Assembly (NCBI GenBank): GCA_937862815.1 | Contig: CALMED010000005.1 | Span: 1-64,000 of the forward strand | Length of the DNA stretch: 64,000 bases | DNA from: an uncultured Chitinophagaceae bacterium | Lineage (GTDB): Bacteria; Bacteroidota; Bacteroidia; Chitinophagales; Chitinophagaceae | Direction of reading: 5' to 3' | In this document: in pieces, positions 7,216 through 14,736 of the stretch | Numbering within the stretch: position 1 is the stretch's first letter | Layout: every line of letters begins with the position of its first letter | Notes under the pieces: model-generated | Told to the model about the DNA's origin: nothing | What the model saw: only the letters and a program-made list of their open reading frames with translations | Databases searched by the model: none | Program-made: the position numbers and the translations under genes

Positions 7216-9025
7216 AGAACTTTTTATAACACTTCCTTCTTTAAGAATTGGTAAAATTGTAGAAGTAAGCGGTAATCAAATTAGAATTGAACTTGATAAC
7301 AAAATTACAGAACTTACAAGGTCTGTTTATGGACAAGTATATTCGGTAGGTCAAATTGGTAGTATTATTAAAATACATTTCGGTAGAAAAATACTTTTTG
7401 CATATGTTAGAATGCTTAGAATGCAGTCTGATATTCTTGCTGAAGAGGGCAAAACTACAATTCAACCTGGAGATGATAAAAGGATATTAGAAGCTGATTT
7501 ATTTGGCCAAGGTATATGGAGTTCAAAAGATGGGAAACTATCATTCGTGAGAGGTGTTGAAACATATCCACTTCCTTTACAAGATGCCTTTCTATGCCTG
7601 AATGATGAGCTTGAATGTATTTATCGAGCAGCCGAAGACTTAAAAGACATTGAAAATAATCCGATGGTTCCAATCGGAAATTATGTTGGAGGAAATAATG
7701 CTGTTTGTCGAGCAAATATTGATAAATTATTTGGGCATCATTGTGCGATTTTAGGTTCTACTGGTTCAGGAAAATCTGGAACGGTTGCATCAATTCTTCA
7801 CTCTGTTTTAGCGCATCAAACAAAAGGCAAAACAATATCACCTAGGATTGTAATAATTGACCCACATGGCGAGTATGCTAAGGCTTTTGGGGATAAAGCG
7901 GTTGTATATAAAGCCTATAATGAAGCATCCGTAAGTGCTGTTAAAACTGAGCAATTGAAATTGCCATATTGGCTTATGTCAAGTGATGAATTCAGATCGC
8001 TTGTTATTGGTAAAACTGAGTTTGAGGCAACATCACAAACGAATATGGTTTATCAAGCTATAACTTATGCAAGATTACTCAGCAAAAAGATGGTGAAAGA
8101 GCTTGGTGAAACTGTTCTAGGTGAGGCAAAAGATGATGTGCCAGAAGGCACAACGACTGCAGAACAAATTCTAAATTTTGACAGAGACAAACCAATTCCA
8201 TTTCTACTATCAGAATTCATTAAGCATTTAGATAAAGTTCAAGGACAAAAGCCTGGAAAGTCAGAAAATTTAGCCGCAAGTTCAGGTAGAGATAAAATTG
8301 ACTCCATTCTTAAAAAGCTAAAAGTATTACGCTCTAATCCTCAATTGTCATTTTTAATGGAGGAGTATGGTGCAACTTCACCGACACTCGAAACTGTGCT
8401 CCATCAATTTGTAGGCGATGTTGAAGACAAGAACCTAAGAATTATTGACATTTCAGGACTACCAAATGAAGTTGCTGGGCCATTAACTGCTCTTATCGCA
8501 AGACTATTATTTCAATACAAATTATGGCAAACAAGAGATGAACGGGAGAAAGACCCTGTTTTGTTTATCTGTGAGGAAGCTCACCGTTATGTGCCAAATC
8601 AAGGAGAAGCACAATATAAAGAAGCACAGGAAGCTGTAAGACGTATTGCCAAAGAAGGTAGAAAATATGGTGTCGGATTAGTGCTAATTTCTCAAAGACC
8701 ATCAGATGTTGAGGCAACTGTTTTATCACAATGTAATTCGTGGATAATTCTTCGGCTCACGAACTCGAATGATCAAGAACATGTTGCTAAATTCTTACCA
8801 GATAGCTTAGTGGGATTGACAAAAATGCTACCTTCTCTTACTAGACGGGAAGCAATTTTTGTTGGAGAGGCGGCTGCATTACCAAGTCGAATAAGGATTA
8901 ACAAACTAGAACCGGAACAATTGCCAGACTCCAATGACATCAGTTTTGTAAAAGGCTGGGTAAACGAGCCAACTAAGACAAATGAACTGAAAAAAATAAG
9001 CGACAGATGGATCGGAACAGCATAA
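7208..9025 (+). CDS. HerA-type ATPase/helicase, partner of the SIR2 protein
   Basis: A 605-residue HerA/FtsK-superfamily ATPase (DUF87 type). An N-terminal HAS-barrel-like beta region spans about 1-110; Walker A GSTGSGKSG is at 183-191, followed by IDPHGEY; Walker B LFICEEAHRY is near 452-461; and GRKYGVGLVLISQRPSDV is near 488 (arginine finger region). Such ATPases form hexamers, and in SIR2-HerA systems they assemble with the SIR2 protein and control its NADase activity. The gene overlaps the SIR2 gene by 8 bases. Its TAA stop (9023-9025) touches the R''-like box of the attC-like site, as in typical integron cassettes. Confidence 0.9.
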   Translation: MSKELFITLPSLRIGKIVEVSGNQIRIELDNKITELTRSVYGQVYSVGQIGSIIKIHFGRKILFAYVRMLRMQSDILAEEGKTTIQPGDDKRILEADLFGQGIWSSKDGKLSFVRGVETYPLPLQDAFLCLNDELECIYRAAEDLKDIENNPMVPIGNYVGGNNAVCRANIDKLFGHHCAILGSTGSGKSGTVASILHSVLAHQTKGKTISPRIVIIDPHGEYAKAFGDKAVVYKAYNEASVSAVKTEQLKLPYWLMSSDEFRSLVIGKTEFEATSQTNMVYQAITYARLLSKKMVKELGETVLGEAKDDVPEGTTTAEQILNFDRDKPIPFLLSEFIKHLDKVQGQKPGKSENLAASSGRDKIDSILKKLKVLRSNPQLSFLMEEYGATSPTLETVLHQFVGDVEDKNLRIIDISGLPNEVAGPLTALIARLLFQYKLWQTRDEREKDPVLFICEEAHRYVPNQGEAQYKEAQEAVRRIAKEGRKYGVGLVLISQRPSDVEATVLSQCNSWIILRLTNSNDQEHVAKFLPDSLVGLTKMLPSLTRREAIFVGEAAALPSRIRINKLEPEQLPDSNDISFVKGWVNEPTKTNELKKISDRWIGTA

Positions 9026-9170
9026 CAACTGGCTATAACAGGCGTTTGGCTCAATGGCGGGTTAAGTGGTTAATTGAACATTCTACCTTGCATCAACTTT
9101 TGTGGTATATTGACAGTTTTGAGCTCCGAAATCCGCCACTGCGCCAAGCGCCAAAACGTTAGCGGTAATT
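9025..9170 (+). other. attC-like recombination site between cassettes 1 and 2
   Basis: Starts with ACAACTGGCTATAAC (9025-9039), complementary to the cassette 1 start. A stem follows in which 9041-9060 pairs with 9133-9152 at 17 of 20 positions. The loop is about 72 bases, and the site ends with AAAAC then GTTAGCGGTAATT (9158-9170), which opens cassette 2. The order R''-stem-loop-stem-R' with AAC and GTT at the crossover edges is that of an integron attC site. The boxes CTATAAC and GTTAGCG deviate from the RYYYAAC/GTTRRRY consensus, so it may be a lineage-specific variant or a different mobile system. Confidence 0.6.
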
Positions 9171-9228
9171 ATAGAACCTCAACACTTTGTAACAAATCAG
9201 TAAGTTAAACATCTTAAAATGATAAAAA

Positions 9229-10178
9229 ATGAAATTAATGAAATAATCAACTATCAGTTTTTCTGTAATTCTAATATTATTATTGCTTGGACTATTTCAA
9301 TCTTGTAAAACTATTAAAGTTCAAGAATAATGGGCTTTTGCACCTTCAAAATATAGCAAAGAGCAACTTGACAAAACTTAGAAAAATCAACCGTTTCTTT
9401 GTCAGATAAAGAACTTAATCAAAAATCTATAGAAACGATATTGAATACAGATAATGAATTTATTATTGAGAAGGAAAATATAAAATTAAGCAGGCACTTC
9501 TAATAAATTAATGATACTATTTCAATCGAATATTTTGTCTTTCAACCTGAAAAAACAAATAAAATCGGACTCTTTTATATGGGGAATAGTTCAAATATCT
9601 TTGATTTTGTTGATAATCTCTTTATGCTATCTTCTCAAACAAAATCTAAAATTTATGTAATAAACTATCGTGGTTATGGAAAATCTAAGGGAACTCCTTC
9701 TTTTTCAACACAATTCTCTGGCAACTCGTTAATAACCAATGAAATTATACAAAAACAAAACAAATTAGATTTCATAATTGGCTTTTCATTAGGGTCAGTA
9801 TTTGCATCTTACTCGGCATTAGAAAGCAAAACTGATGCATTATATTTATTAGCACCATTCTCAAACACTAAGGAATTGTTCAAGTATTTTAAAAAACAAA
9901 ACACAAGAGGAATTAAAGCACTTTTTAGACCTTTTATAAAGTTCTCAGCGGACGATTATCTATTAAATGTATCCAACACGGAAAAAATAAAAAGTTACAA
10001 AGGTAAATTGATTATTATGCACGGCAATGCAGATAAACAGTTACCATATTTTATGGGACAAAGTCTTTATAAAAAATCAATCTCATTAGACAAAGAGCTA
10101 ATAACTATTGATAACGGTGAACATTGGTCACCTATGTTGCAAGCAAATTGGAAAATGTTAATCAATAAAATAAAGTAA
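9229..10178 (+). pseudogene. Decayed lipoprotein alpha/beta hydrolase
   Basis: The only intact stretch is 9579-10178 (199 residues, YRGYGKSKG and GFSLGSV motifs with a nucleophile Ser, late LIIMHGNADKQLP and a GEHW His), which is the body of an alpha/beta hydrolase. Upstream, the missing N-terminus can be read through interruptions: a lipoprotein signal (ILLLLGLFQSC) starting at 9229 with stop codons in codon 6 and after KVQE, a one-base deletion near 9378 (shift from the frame of 9229 to that of 9381), and a double stop near 9500. The original protein was probably about 315 residues and exported to a membrane. It lies in cassette 2. Confidence 0.8.
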
Positions 10179-10180
10179 AA

Positions 10181-10918
10181 ATGGGAAAAGAAATAGTAAT
10201 CAACCTTATTTTTATTGCTATTCTACTTCCATTTATTCTATTGGTTGTAAATAGAACTAAGCCAGAATGGAAGAAAAATACTGCCTTAGTCTATCTCTAC
10301 TTTTTTATTTACAAGCTTGCTTTACTAACACCAAGTTACATAACCTGGATGCAAACCGATAATTTAAATTGGAATTGGTTGGGCAAACTTTTAGCTATTT
10401 TGTTTTCAATACTTTTTTATTACAAGTTTAAACAAGATTTTGGACAAGAGTTATATATAAATATTAGCCCTCAGCCGAAATATTTAAAATCAACTATCAT
10501 TATTCTGTTAATTATTTCAGCTATTGCAATACTTGAAGGAATACTGTTTTATAACCAGCAATGGGATACAGAAACTCTCTTATTTCAAGCGACATTGCCA
10601 GGTATTGACGAAGAAATAGCATACAGAGGTATAATTTTAGGGCTATTTTCAACTTTTATTCAAAAAAAATTAGTGTTAGGTAAAGTTGTAATTAACACAC
10701 CTTCTATTTGGATAGTCGGGATTCTTTTTGGTTTAATTCACTCATTGCAGTTTGACAAAGAGTGGAACTTGGCATTTAATCTTCTCTATTTTGTGAAAAC
10801 ATTTATTCTTGGGACATTATGGAGTTATATGACTATTAAGACAAAAAGTATATTACTACCAGTTATTTCTCATAACCTATCAAACACATTAGCAAACTTA
10901 ATTGGTATGATAAAATAA
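10181..10918 (+). CDS. CPBP-family intramembrane metalloprotease
   Basis: A 245-residue integral membrane protein with about seven to eight helices. It carries the three CPBP (Abi/CAAX protease) motifs: EEIAYRG at 144-150 (EExxxR), FGLIHSL with His187, and HNLSN at 231-235. Family members cleave prenylated proteins, process or confer immunity to bacteriocins, or serve in defence; which applies here is unknown. It starts 2 bases after the hydrolase remnant. Its stop codon abuts the closing box of cassette 2 (10917-10929). AT-rich like the rest of the foreign segment. Confidence 0.85.
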   Translation: MGKEIVINLIFIAILLPFILLVVNRTKPEWKKNTALVYLYFFIYKLALLTPSYITWMQTDNLNWNWLGKLLAILFSILFYYKFKQDFGQELYINISPQPKYLKSTIIILLIISAIAILEGILFYNQQWDTETLLFQATLPGIDEEIAYRGIILGLFSTFIQKKLVLGKVVINTPSIWIVGILFGLIHSLQFDKEWNLAFNLLYFVKTFILGTLWSYMTIKTKSILLPVISHNLSNTLANLIGMIK

Positions 10919-10944
10919 CTACCGCTAACAGGGGTTTGCCAAAA
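10917..10944 (+). other. Truncated second attC-like site
   Basis: AACTACCGCTAAC (10917-10929) matches the reverse complement of the cassette 2 opening box (9158-9170) at 12 of 13 positions. The next bases, AGGGGTTTGCCAAAA, resemble the start of the first stem (AGGCGTTTGGCTCAA). The IS3-type element begins at 10945, and the complementary stem half is not found beyond its other end, so the site is destroyed. Confidence 0.6.
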
Positions 10945-10989
10945 TGTCTAAGACCCCTATAAACTGGACAGATTTTCCAAAACGGTTAG

Positions 10990-12021
10990 TCATTTTGGAT
11001 TGGTTTGCTGAACCGCCGGCAGCAAAGTTAGCCCCGCCTCCACAAAAGTAAAGGCCATGCAAGCGGCATCGCCATCGCTGCTTTGCCGGGCTTCCGATGC
11101 CGGCCTTGACTTTTGCTCCGGCTTTGCGGCTGATGGGTGCCTAAGCGGTTCCACAGGCAGGGCGTGTTCATCCCATATTGCCTGTGGGGTTTTACGCCCC
11201 AGGCTTCCATGCCTTCTGCGGTTGTTGTAAAAGTTCTTCCATCTTTCCAGCACTTCCATGCAGTGGCCCATACTGCTAAATTCGGTGTTCTGCAACACCT
11301 GACGCTCCAGGATACTGTGGTACGCTTCAATAAAGCTGTTCTCCTCGGGCGTAGCCACATGCGTGAACTCCTGGTTAACATTTACCTCTTTCAGGCATTC
11401 CCTGACGGCATGCGCAATGAACTGGCTGCCATTATCATTGCGGATGGTGATTTCCGTGGTGGCGGTGGTATTGCCCTGCAAGACCCTGTGCAGCAGATAA
11501 ATAACCTGCTCCTTGCGCATATGCCACCAGATGGTTTGCGCCAGCAGTTTACGGGTGAACACATCCTGTATTGTTGATAACAAGGCATTCCGCCTGTCTG
11601 CATGAACATAAACGTATTTGATATCCATGCACAACTGCTCCATCGGACCTACTGGCTGCTGAACCCGCCAACGGACGAACCTGCGCTTTTCTCCGTCACC
11701 TCTGATTACGGCCCCGCAAAGCAGCCGGTTTTCCTTCATCAACCGGTAAACCTTCTTATGATTGATGATAAAACTTTCCGCCCGCAGATCCGCCGTTAGA
11801 TTGTGATACCCGGTTACAATCATAAACTCTTCACTCAGCAAAAAGCGGATGGCGATTACCACCGTTGCGTTTCCCACCAGGCTGCCATCTTTCAGCAAAG
11901 TGTGTGTGGAAGGCCTGCGCCCAGGTCTTTTAGCCTTTGGCCGGTAGTAGTAACTACTGTGTGACAATCCGCACCACCCCAGCATGGTTCGGGTGCTTTC
12001 CCGGCCTTCAAAGAACTTCAT
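10990..12021 (-). CDS. IS3-family transposase OrfB (integrase core)
   Basis: A 343-residue DDE recombinase. The HTH_21-like segment (about residues 45-100) precedes an rve core with LCMDIKYV (first Asp), RNDNGSQF (second Asp) and TPEENSFIEAYHS (Glu). In IS3 elements OrfB is normally made as an OrfAB fusion by -1 frameshifting. Here the orfB frame stays open upstream of its ATG back into the A-run at 12053-12060, so a fusion is structurally possible. The C-terminal 60 residues (Ala/Ser/Pro-rich) are longer than usual for the family. Confidence 0.9.
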   Translation of the reverse strand: MKFFEGRESTRTMLGWCGLSHSSYYYRPKAKRPGRRPSTHTLLKDGSLVGNATVVIAIRFLLSEEFMIVTGYHNLTADLRAESFIINHKKVYRLMKENRLLCGAVIRGDGEKRRFVRWRVQQPVGPMEQLCMDIKYVYVHADRRNALLSTIQDVFTRKLLAQTIWWHMRKEQVIYLLHRVLQGNTTATTEITIRNDNGSQFIAHAVRECLKEVNVNQEFTHVATPEENSFIEAYHSILERQVLQNTEFSSMGHCMEVLERWKNFYNNRRRHGSLGRKTPQAIWDEHALPVEPLRHPSAAKPEQKSRPASEARQSSDGDAACMAFTFVEAGLTLLPAVQQTNPK

Positions 12022-12044
12022 AGCGGAGCGCTTATCCGCAATAC

Positions 12045-12338
12045 TTACAGGCTTTTTTTTAAAAGCTCATCTTTAAACTCAATCTCCAACGCCTGTTTGG
12101 CAATGATGCGTTTAAGCCGCTCATTCTCAGTTTCCAATCGCCGGACCTCCGGGTCAACTGTGCGGTACTTTGGCTTTAAACCATCAGCGCCATGACCCAT
12201 GTACGCCTTCTTCCATCGCAGAAATAAGGAGTGGGCTAAGTTGTACTTGCGCAAGGTTTCTGTTTGGCCGTTCTGATCGGCCTCCTGGATGATCTGGAGC
12301 TTCTGTGCTTCGCTCCATTATCTGTGTTGTTTGCTCAT
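12045..12338 (-). pseudogene. IS3-family OrfA with an early stop codon
   Basis: Reading from the ATG at 12338 gives MSKQHR, then a TAA at 12320-12318, then WSEAQKLQIIQEADQNGQ, a helix-turn-helix region and a leucine-zipper-like end (VRRLETENERLKRIIAKQAL). The stop replaces what is probably a Lys codon. Internal TTG initiation at 12254 could still give a shortened protein lacking the first DNA-binding helix. The A8 tract at 12060-12053 is the likely -1 frameshift site into orfB. The nonsense codon suggests the copy is inactive. Confidence 0.8.
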
Positions 12339-12406
12339 CGTTCCCTAAATTTAAGTGACTAAAATGATTTTCCATTTTAGTCCAACCCTTTAGGGGGCTA
12401 AGACAC

Positions 12407-12676
12407 ATTCTTAAAGAAACCGGTAATCAAGACACAATTATCACCTACCCACGGGAATTAATCGGTATACCAGGTTATGCTATTGCAAGAGTAGAAATTG
12501 AACTGAACACCGCAATACTGTCGGGTAGTTATGGTCTTAAAAAAATGAACTATTTTGGTGTAACTACATCACCGAGAGTGTACAAGCCGATTCTCTATTT
12601 CAAAGGGAGTAAAACCTGGCGCTTACTGCAGAAAGTTGCAGATGATATGGGAGGAAAGATCAGTTACGGGAAATAA
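12407..12676 (+). pseudogene. C-terminal fragment of an unknown gene, cut by the IS
   Basis: The sequence next to the IS end is open for 89 codons without a start codon and ends at the TAA 12674-12676, reading ILKETGNQDTIITYPRELIG onward to DDMGGKISYGK. It looks like the C-terminal part of a real protein whose 5' end was lost when the IS inserted or when adjacent DNA was deleted. I do not recognise the family. The rest of the gap up to 13251 holds the two fragments listed next and an unremarkable leader. Confidence 0.6.
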
Positions 12677-12749
12677 AGTTCCCTTGAATTAATTGCTACA
12701 TACCTGCTCCATTCAACAGCAGCAGTCCCCCTCAATAAGTCCACCCCTC

Positions 12750-12870
12750 AAAACCTCGGACACAAACTCTGCCGCTTCAAATTCTTGTCGGTGAAACCCT
12801 GCTGATAATAGCCATTGCGCTGGAGGGCAAATTCCCAGGCGCCCTGCGAGCCGTTGAAGCTGCGGAGGGG
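12750..12870 (-). pseudogene. Displaced copy of the porP/sprF 3' end
   Basis: These 121 bases match 15774-15894, the last 39 codons or so of the PorP/SprF-like gene, at all but one position (12757 versus 15781, a silent change). Outside these limits similarity stops abruptly on both sides. The copy encodes the C-terminus ending SLCPRF with its own stop (TGA instead of TAG). It is a direct repeat 3024 bases away that brackets the antiporter and stress-protein genes. Confidence 0.95.
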
Positions 12871-13068
12871 ACATCCGGTGGAATCACCAATGCATTAACC
12901 CGCACAAACGTGCAGTTTGTTGCTGGTGACCGTCATAAAAACAGGCGTTCATTATCCATCACCATTGTAACCGGCAGCATAAACACAGCGGTTGTGCACA
13001 ATCGCCGTATCCAGATCAATATTAACGTTCGCTATTCCGGAAAAACCTATGTTCCCTACCGGCAGTAA
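12871..13068 (+). pseudogene. C-terminal gene fragment of unknown family
   Basis: Directly abutting the porP fragment is a 65-codon open stretch on the opposite strand ending at TAA 13066-13068 (readable parts: TRTNVQFVAGDRHKNRR, INTAVVHNRRIQININVRYS, GKTYVPYRQ). There is no start codon, because the upstream part is replaced by the porP piece. It is probably the tail of a beta-rich protein. No family recognised. Confidence 0.5.
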
Positions 13069-13251
13069 AAGCTTCTAGATCCACCACTTCGGCCGTTGTC
13101 ATACCACAATTTATAAGGCCAACCGGGCATGAATAGGGTCCGTGCAACCGGATCAACCGGTTTCTCCAAGGAGGAAAACAAGAAGATATTTTAACATACG
13201 AACTAACATTAAAACATAACTTTATGCAGAAATATAAATATTCAGCAAGGC

Positions 13252-14733
13252 ATGAATTTAACGATTGAAAATATTTTATTAGTAGGCTCTTTATTACTCT
13301 TTGTAAGCATTATTGTAGGTAAGACTTCGTATAAATTTGGCGTCCCTACTTTATTGCTCTTTCTGGGTATCGGAATGCTGGCAGGTTCCGACGGCATCGG
13401 CGGCATCCGGTTTGACAATCCGCAAATTGCCCAATTCATAGGTGTCATTTCCCTCAATTTTATTCTGTTTTCAGGCGGTCTTGACACCAACTGGAATTCT
13501 GTAAAGCCCATACTGAGGGAAGGATTTGTATTATCTACTTTAGGCGTTTTACTGACAGCCCTTTCCCTGGGCACCTTTGTCTGGTACGTTACCGACTTTA
13601 CCATTTATGAAAGCATGCTGCTGGGCTCCATTGTATCATCAACAGACGCGGCAGCTGTATTTTCCATCTTGCGCTCAAAGAGCCTTGCCTTAAAAACAAA
13701 TCTGAGACCAACACTGGAACTGGAAAGCGGCAGCAACGACCCCATGGCTTATGTACTAACCATTGCATTTCTGACGTTGGTCATCAACCAGGATCAAAGC
13801 CTGGTTTCTGTTGTACCGCTGTTCTTTCAACAAATGATTTTTGGTGGTATTGGAGGCTTCGCTTTTGGCAAACTCAGCAAATTCATTATCAATAACATCA
13901 AACTCGACTTTGAAGGACTTTACCCCGTACTGGTTATCGCCCTGATGTTCATCACGTTCTCCGCAACGGATACGGTGGGCGGCAACGGCTTTCTCGCCAT
14001 TTACATTTGTGCGGTTTACCTGGGCAACCAGGACCTGATCCATAAGAAAACGATTTTTAAAATGTACGACGGTTTAGCCTGGCTGATGCAGATTGTATTG
14101 TTTCTCACATTGGGCCTGCTTGTTTTTCCGTCACAAGTACTTCCCTATATGGGCATTGGCTTACTGATTTCAATTTTCCTGATTATTGTAGCCCGGCCTG
14201 TAAGTGTATTCCTGAGCTTGATGTTCTTCAGAATGAGATTACGCAGGCGGTTTTATATTTCGTGGGTTGGCTTACGCGGTGCTGTTCCTATCGTATTTTC
14301 AACTTATCCGCTTCTGGCAGGCATAGACAAAGCATACATGATTTTCAATATTGTATTTTTCATCTCGGTCACATCGGTGCTTATCCAGGGAACAACTTTA
14401 TCCCTTGTAGCCAGGTGGCTCAAAGTTGCATTACCGGAAAAAGTAAAAAAGATTACAGAAACCGACCAACTTGTCCTAGAACTTCCGAAATCATCATTAC
14501 AGGAATTTGAAATACTACCCGACTTTTATGCAGTAGGCAAAAAAATCGTCAACCTCAACTTCCCCAAATCAGCCTTCATTATCATGATAAAACGAAATGA
14601 TGAATTTATCCGTCCGGGTGGCTCAACTGTAATTAAGGCAAATGACATATTGATGGTACTTGCAGACAGACAGGAAGATTTTGCAAAAGTGAACGCCTCT
14701 TTACACAAGCCCATTTACAGTTCAAAATTATAG
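13252..14733 (+). CDS. K+/H+ (cation/proton) antiporter of the CvrA/NhaP2 type
   Basis: A 493-residue inner-membrane antiporter. About twelve helices fill residues 1-395, with the CPA1-type core motifs DAAAVFS (near 142) and ESGSNDPMAY (near 164). A cytosolic RCK_C/TrkA_C-like domain follows at about 405-485 (FEILPDFYAVGKKIVNL, INDIL-like NDILMVLADRQEDF). Members exchange K+ or Na+ for protons for pH and volume homeostasis. The following stress-protein gene starts 3 bases after its stop codon, so they form an operon. The pair sits inside the segment flanked by 121-base direct repeats and is more AT-rich than the chromosome, consistent with acquisition. Confidence 0.9.
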   Translation: MNLTIENILLVGSLLLFVSIIVGKTSYKFGVPTLLLFLGIGMLAGSDGIGGIRFDNPQIAQFIGVISLNFILFSGGLDTNWNSVKPILREGFVLSTLGVLLTALSLGTFVWYVTDFTIYESMLLGSIVSSTDAAAVFSILRSKSLALKTNLRPTLELESGSNDPMAYVLTIAFLTLVINQDQSLVSVVPLFFQQMIFGGIGGFAFGKLSKFIINNIKLDFEGLYPVLVIALMFITFSATDTVGGNGFLAIYICAVYLGNQDLIHKKTIFKMYDGLAWLMQIVLFLTLGLLVFPSQVLPYMGIGLLISIFLIIVARPVSVFLSLMFFRMRLRRRFYISWVGLRGAVPIVFSTYPLLAGIDKAYMIFNIVFFISVTSVLIQGTTLSLVARWLKVALPEKVKKITETDQLVLELPKSSLQEFEILPDFYAVGKKIVNLNFPKSAFIIMIKRNDEFIRPGGSTVIKANDILMVLADRQEDFAKVNASLHKPIYSSKL

Positions 14734-14736
14734 CAC

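Larger units (their letters stand above)
10945..12405 (-). mobile_element. IS3-family insertion sequence, about 1.46 kb
   Basis: Imperfect terminal inverted repeats: the left end TGTCTAAGACCCCTATAAAC aligns with TGTCTTAGCCCCCTAAAGGG read inward from the right end, both starting with TG. Inside are an orfA/orfB pair in the minus orientation with an A-run frameshift site between them. I find no direct target duplication (AAAA on the left, CATT on the right), which suggests a deletion or recombination next to one end after insertion. Confidence 0.85.

Noticed and set aside
10938..12412. Target-site duplication of the IS3-type element
   Set aside because: Flanks read CCAAAA on the left and CATTCT on the right; no 3-5 base direct repeat is present.
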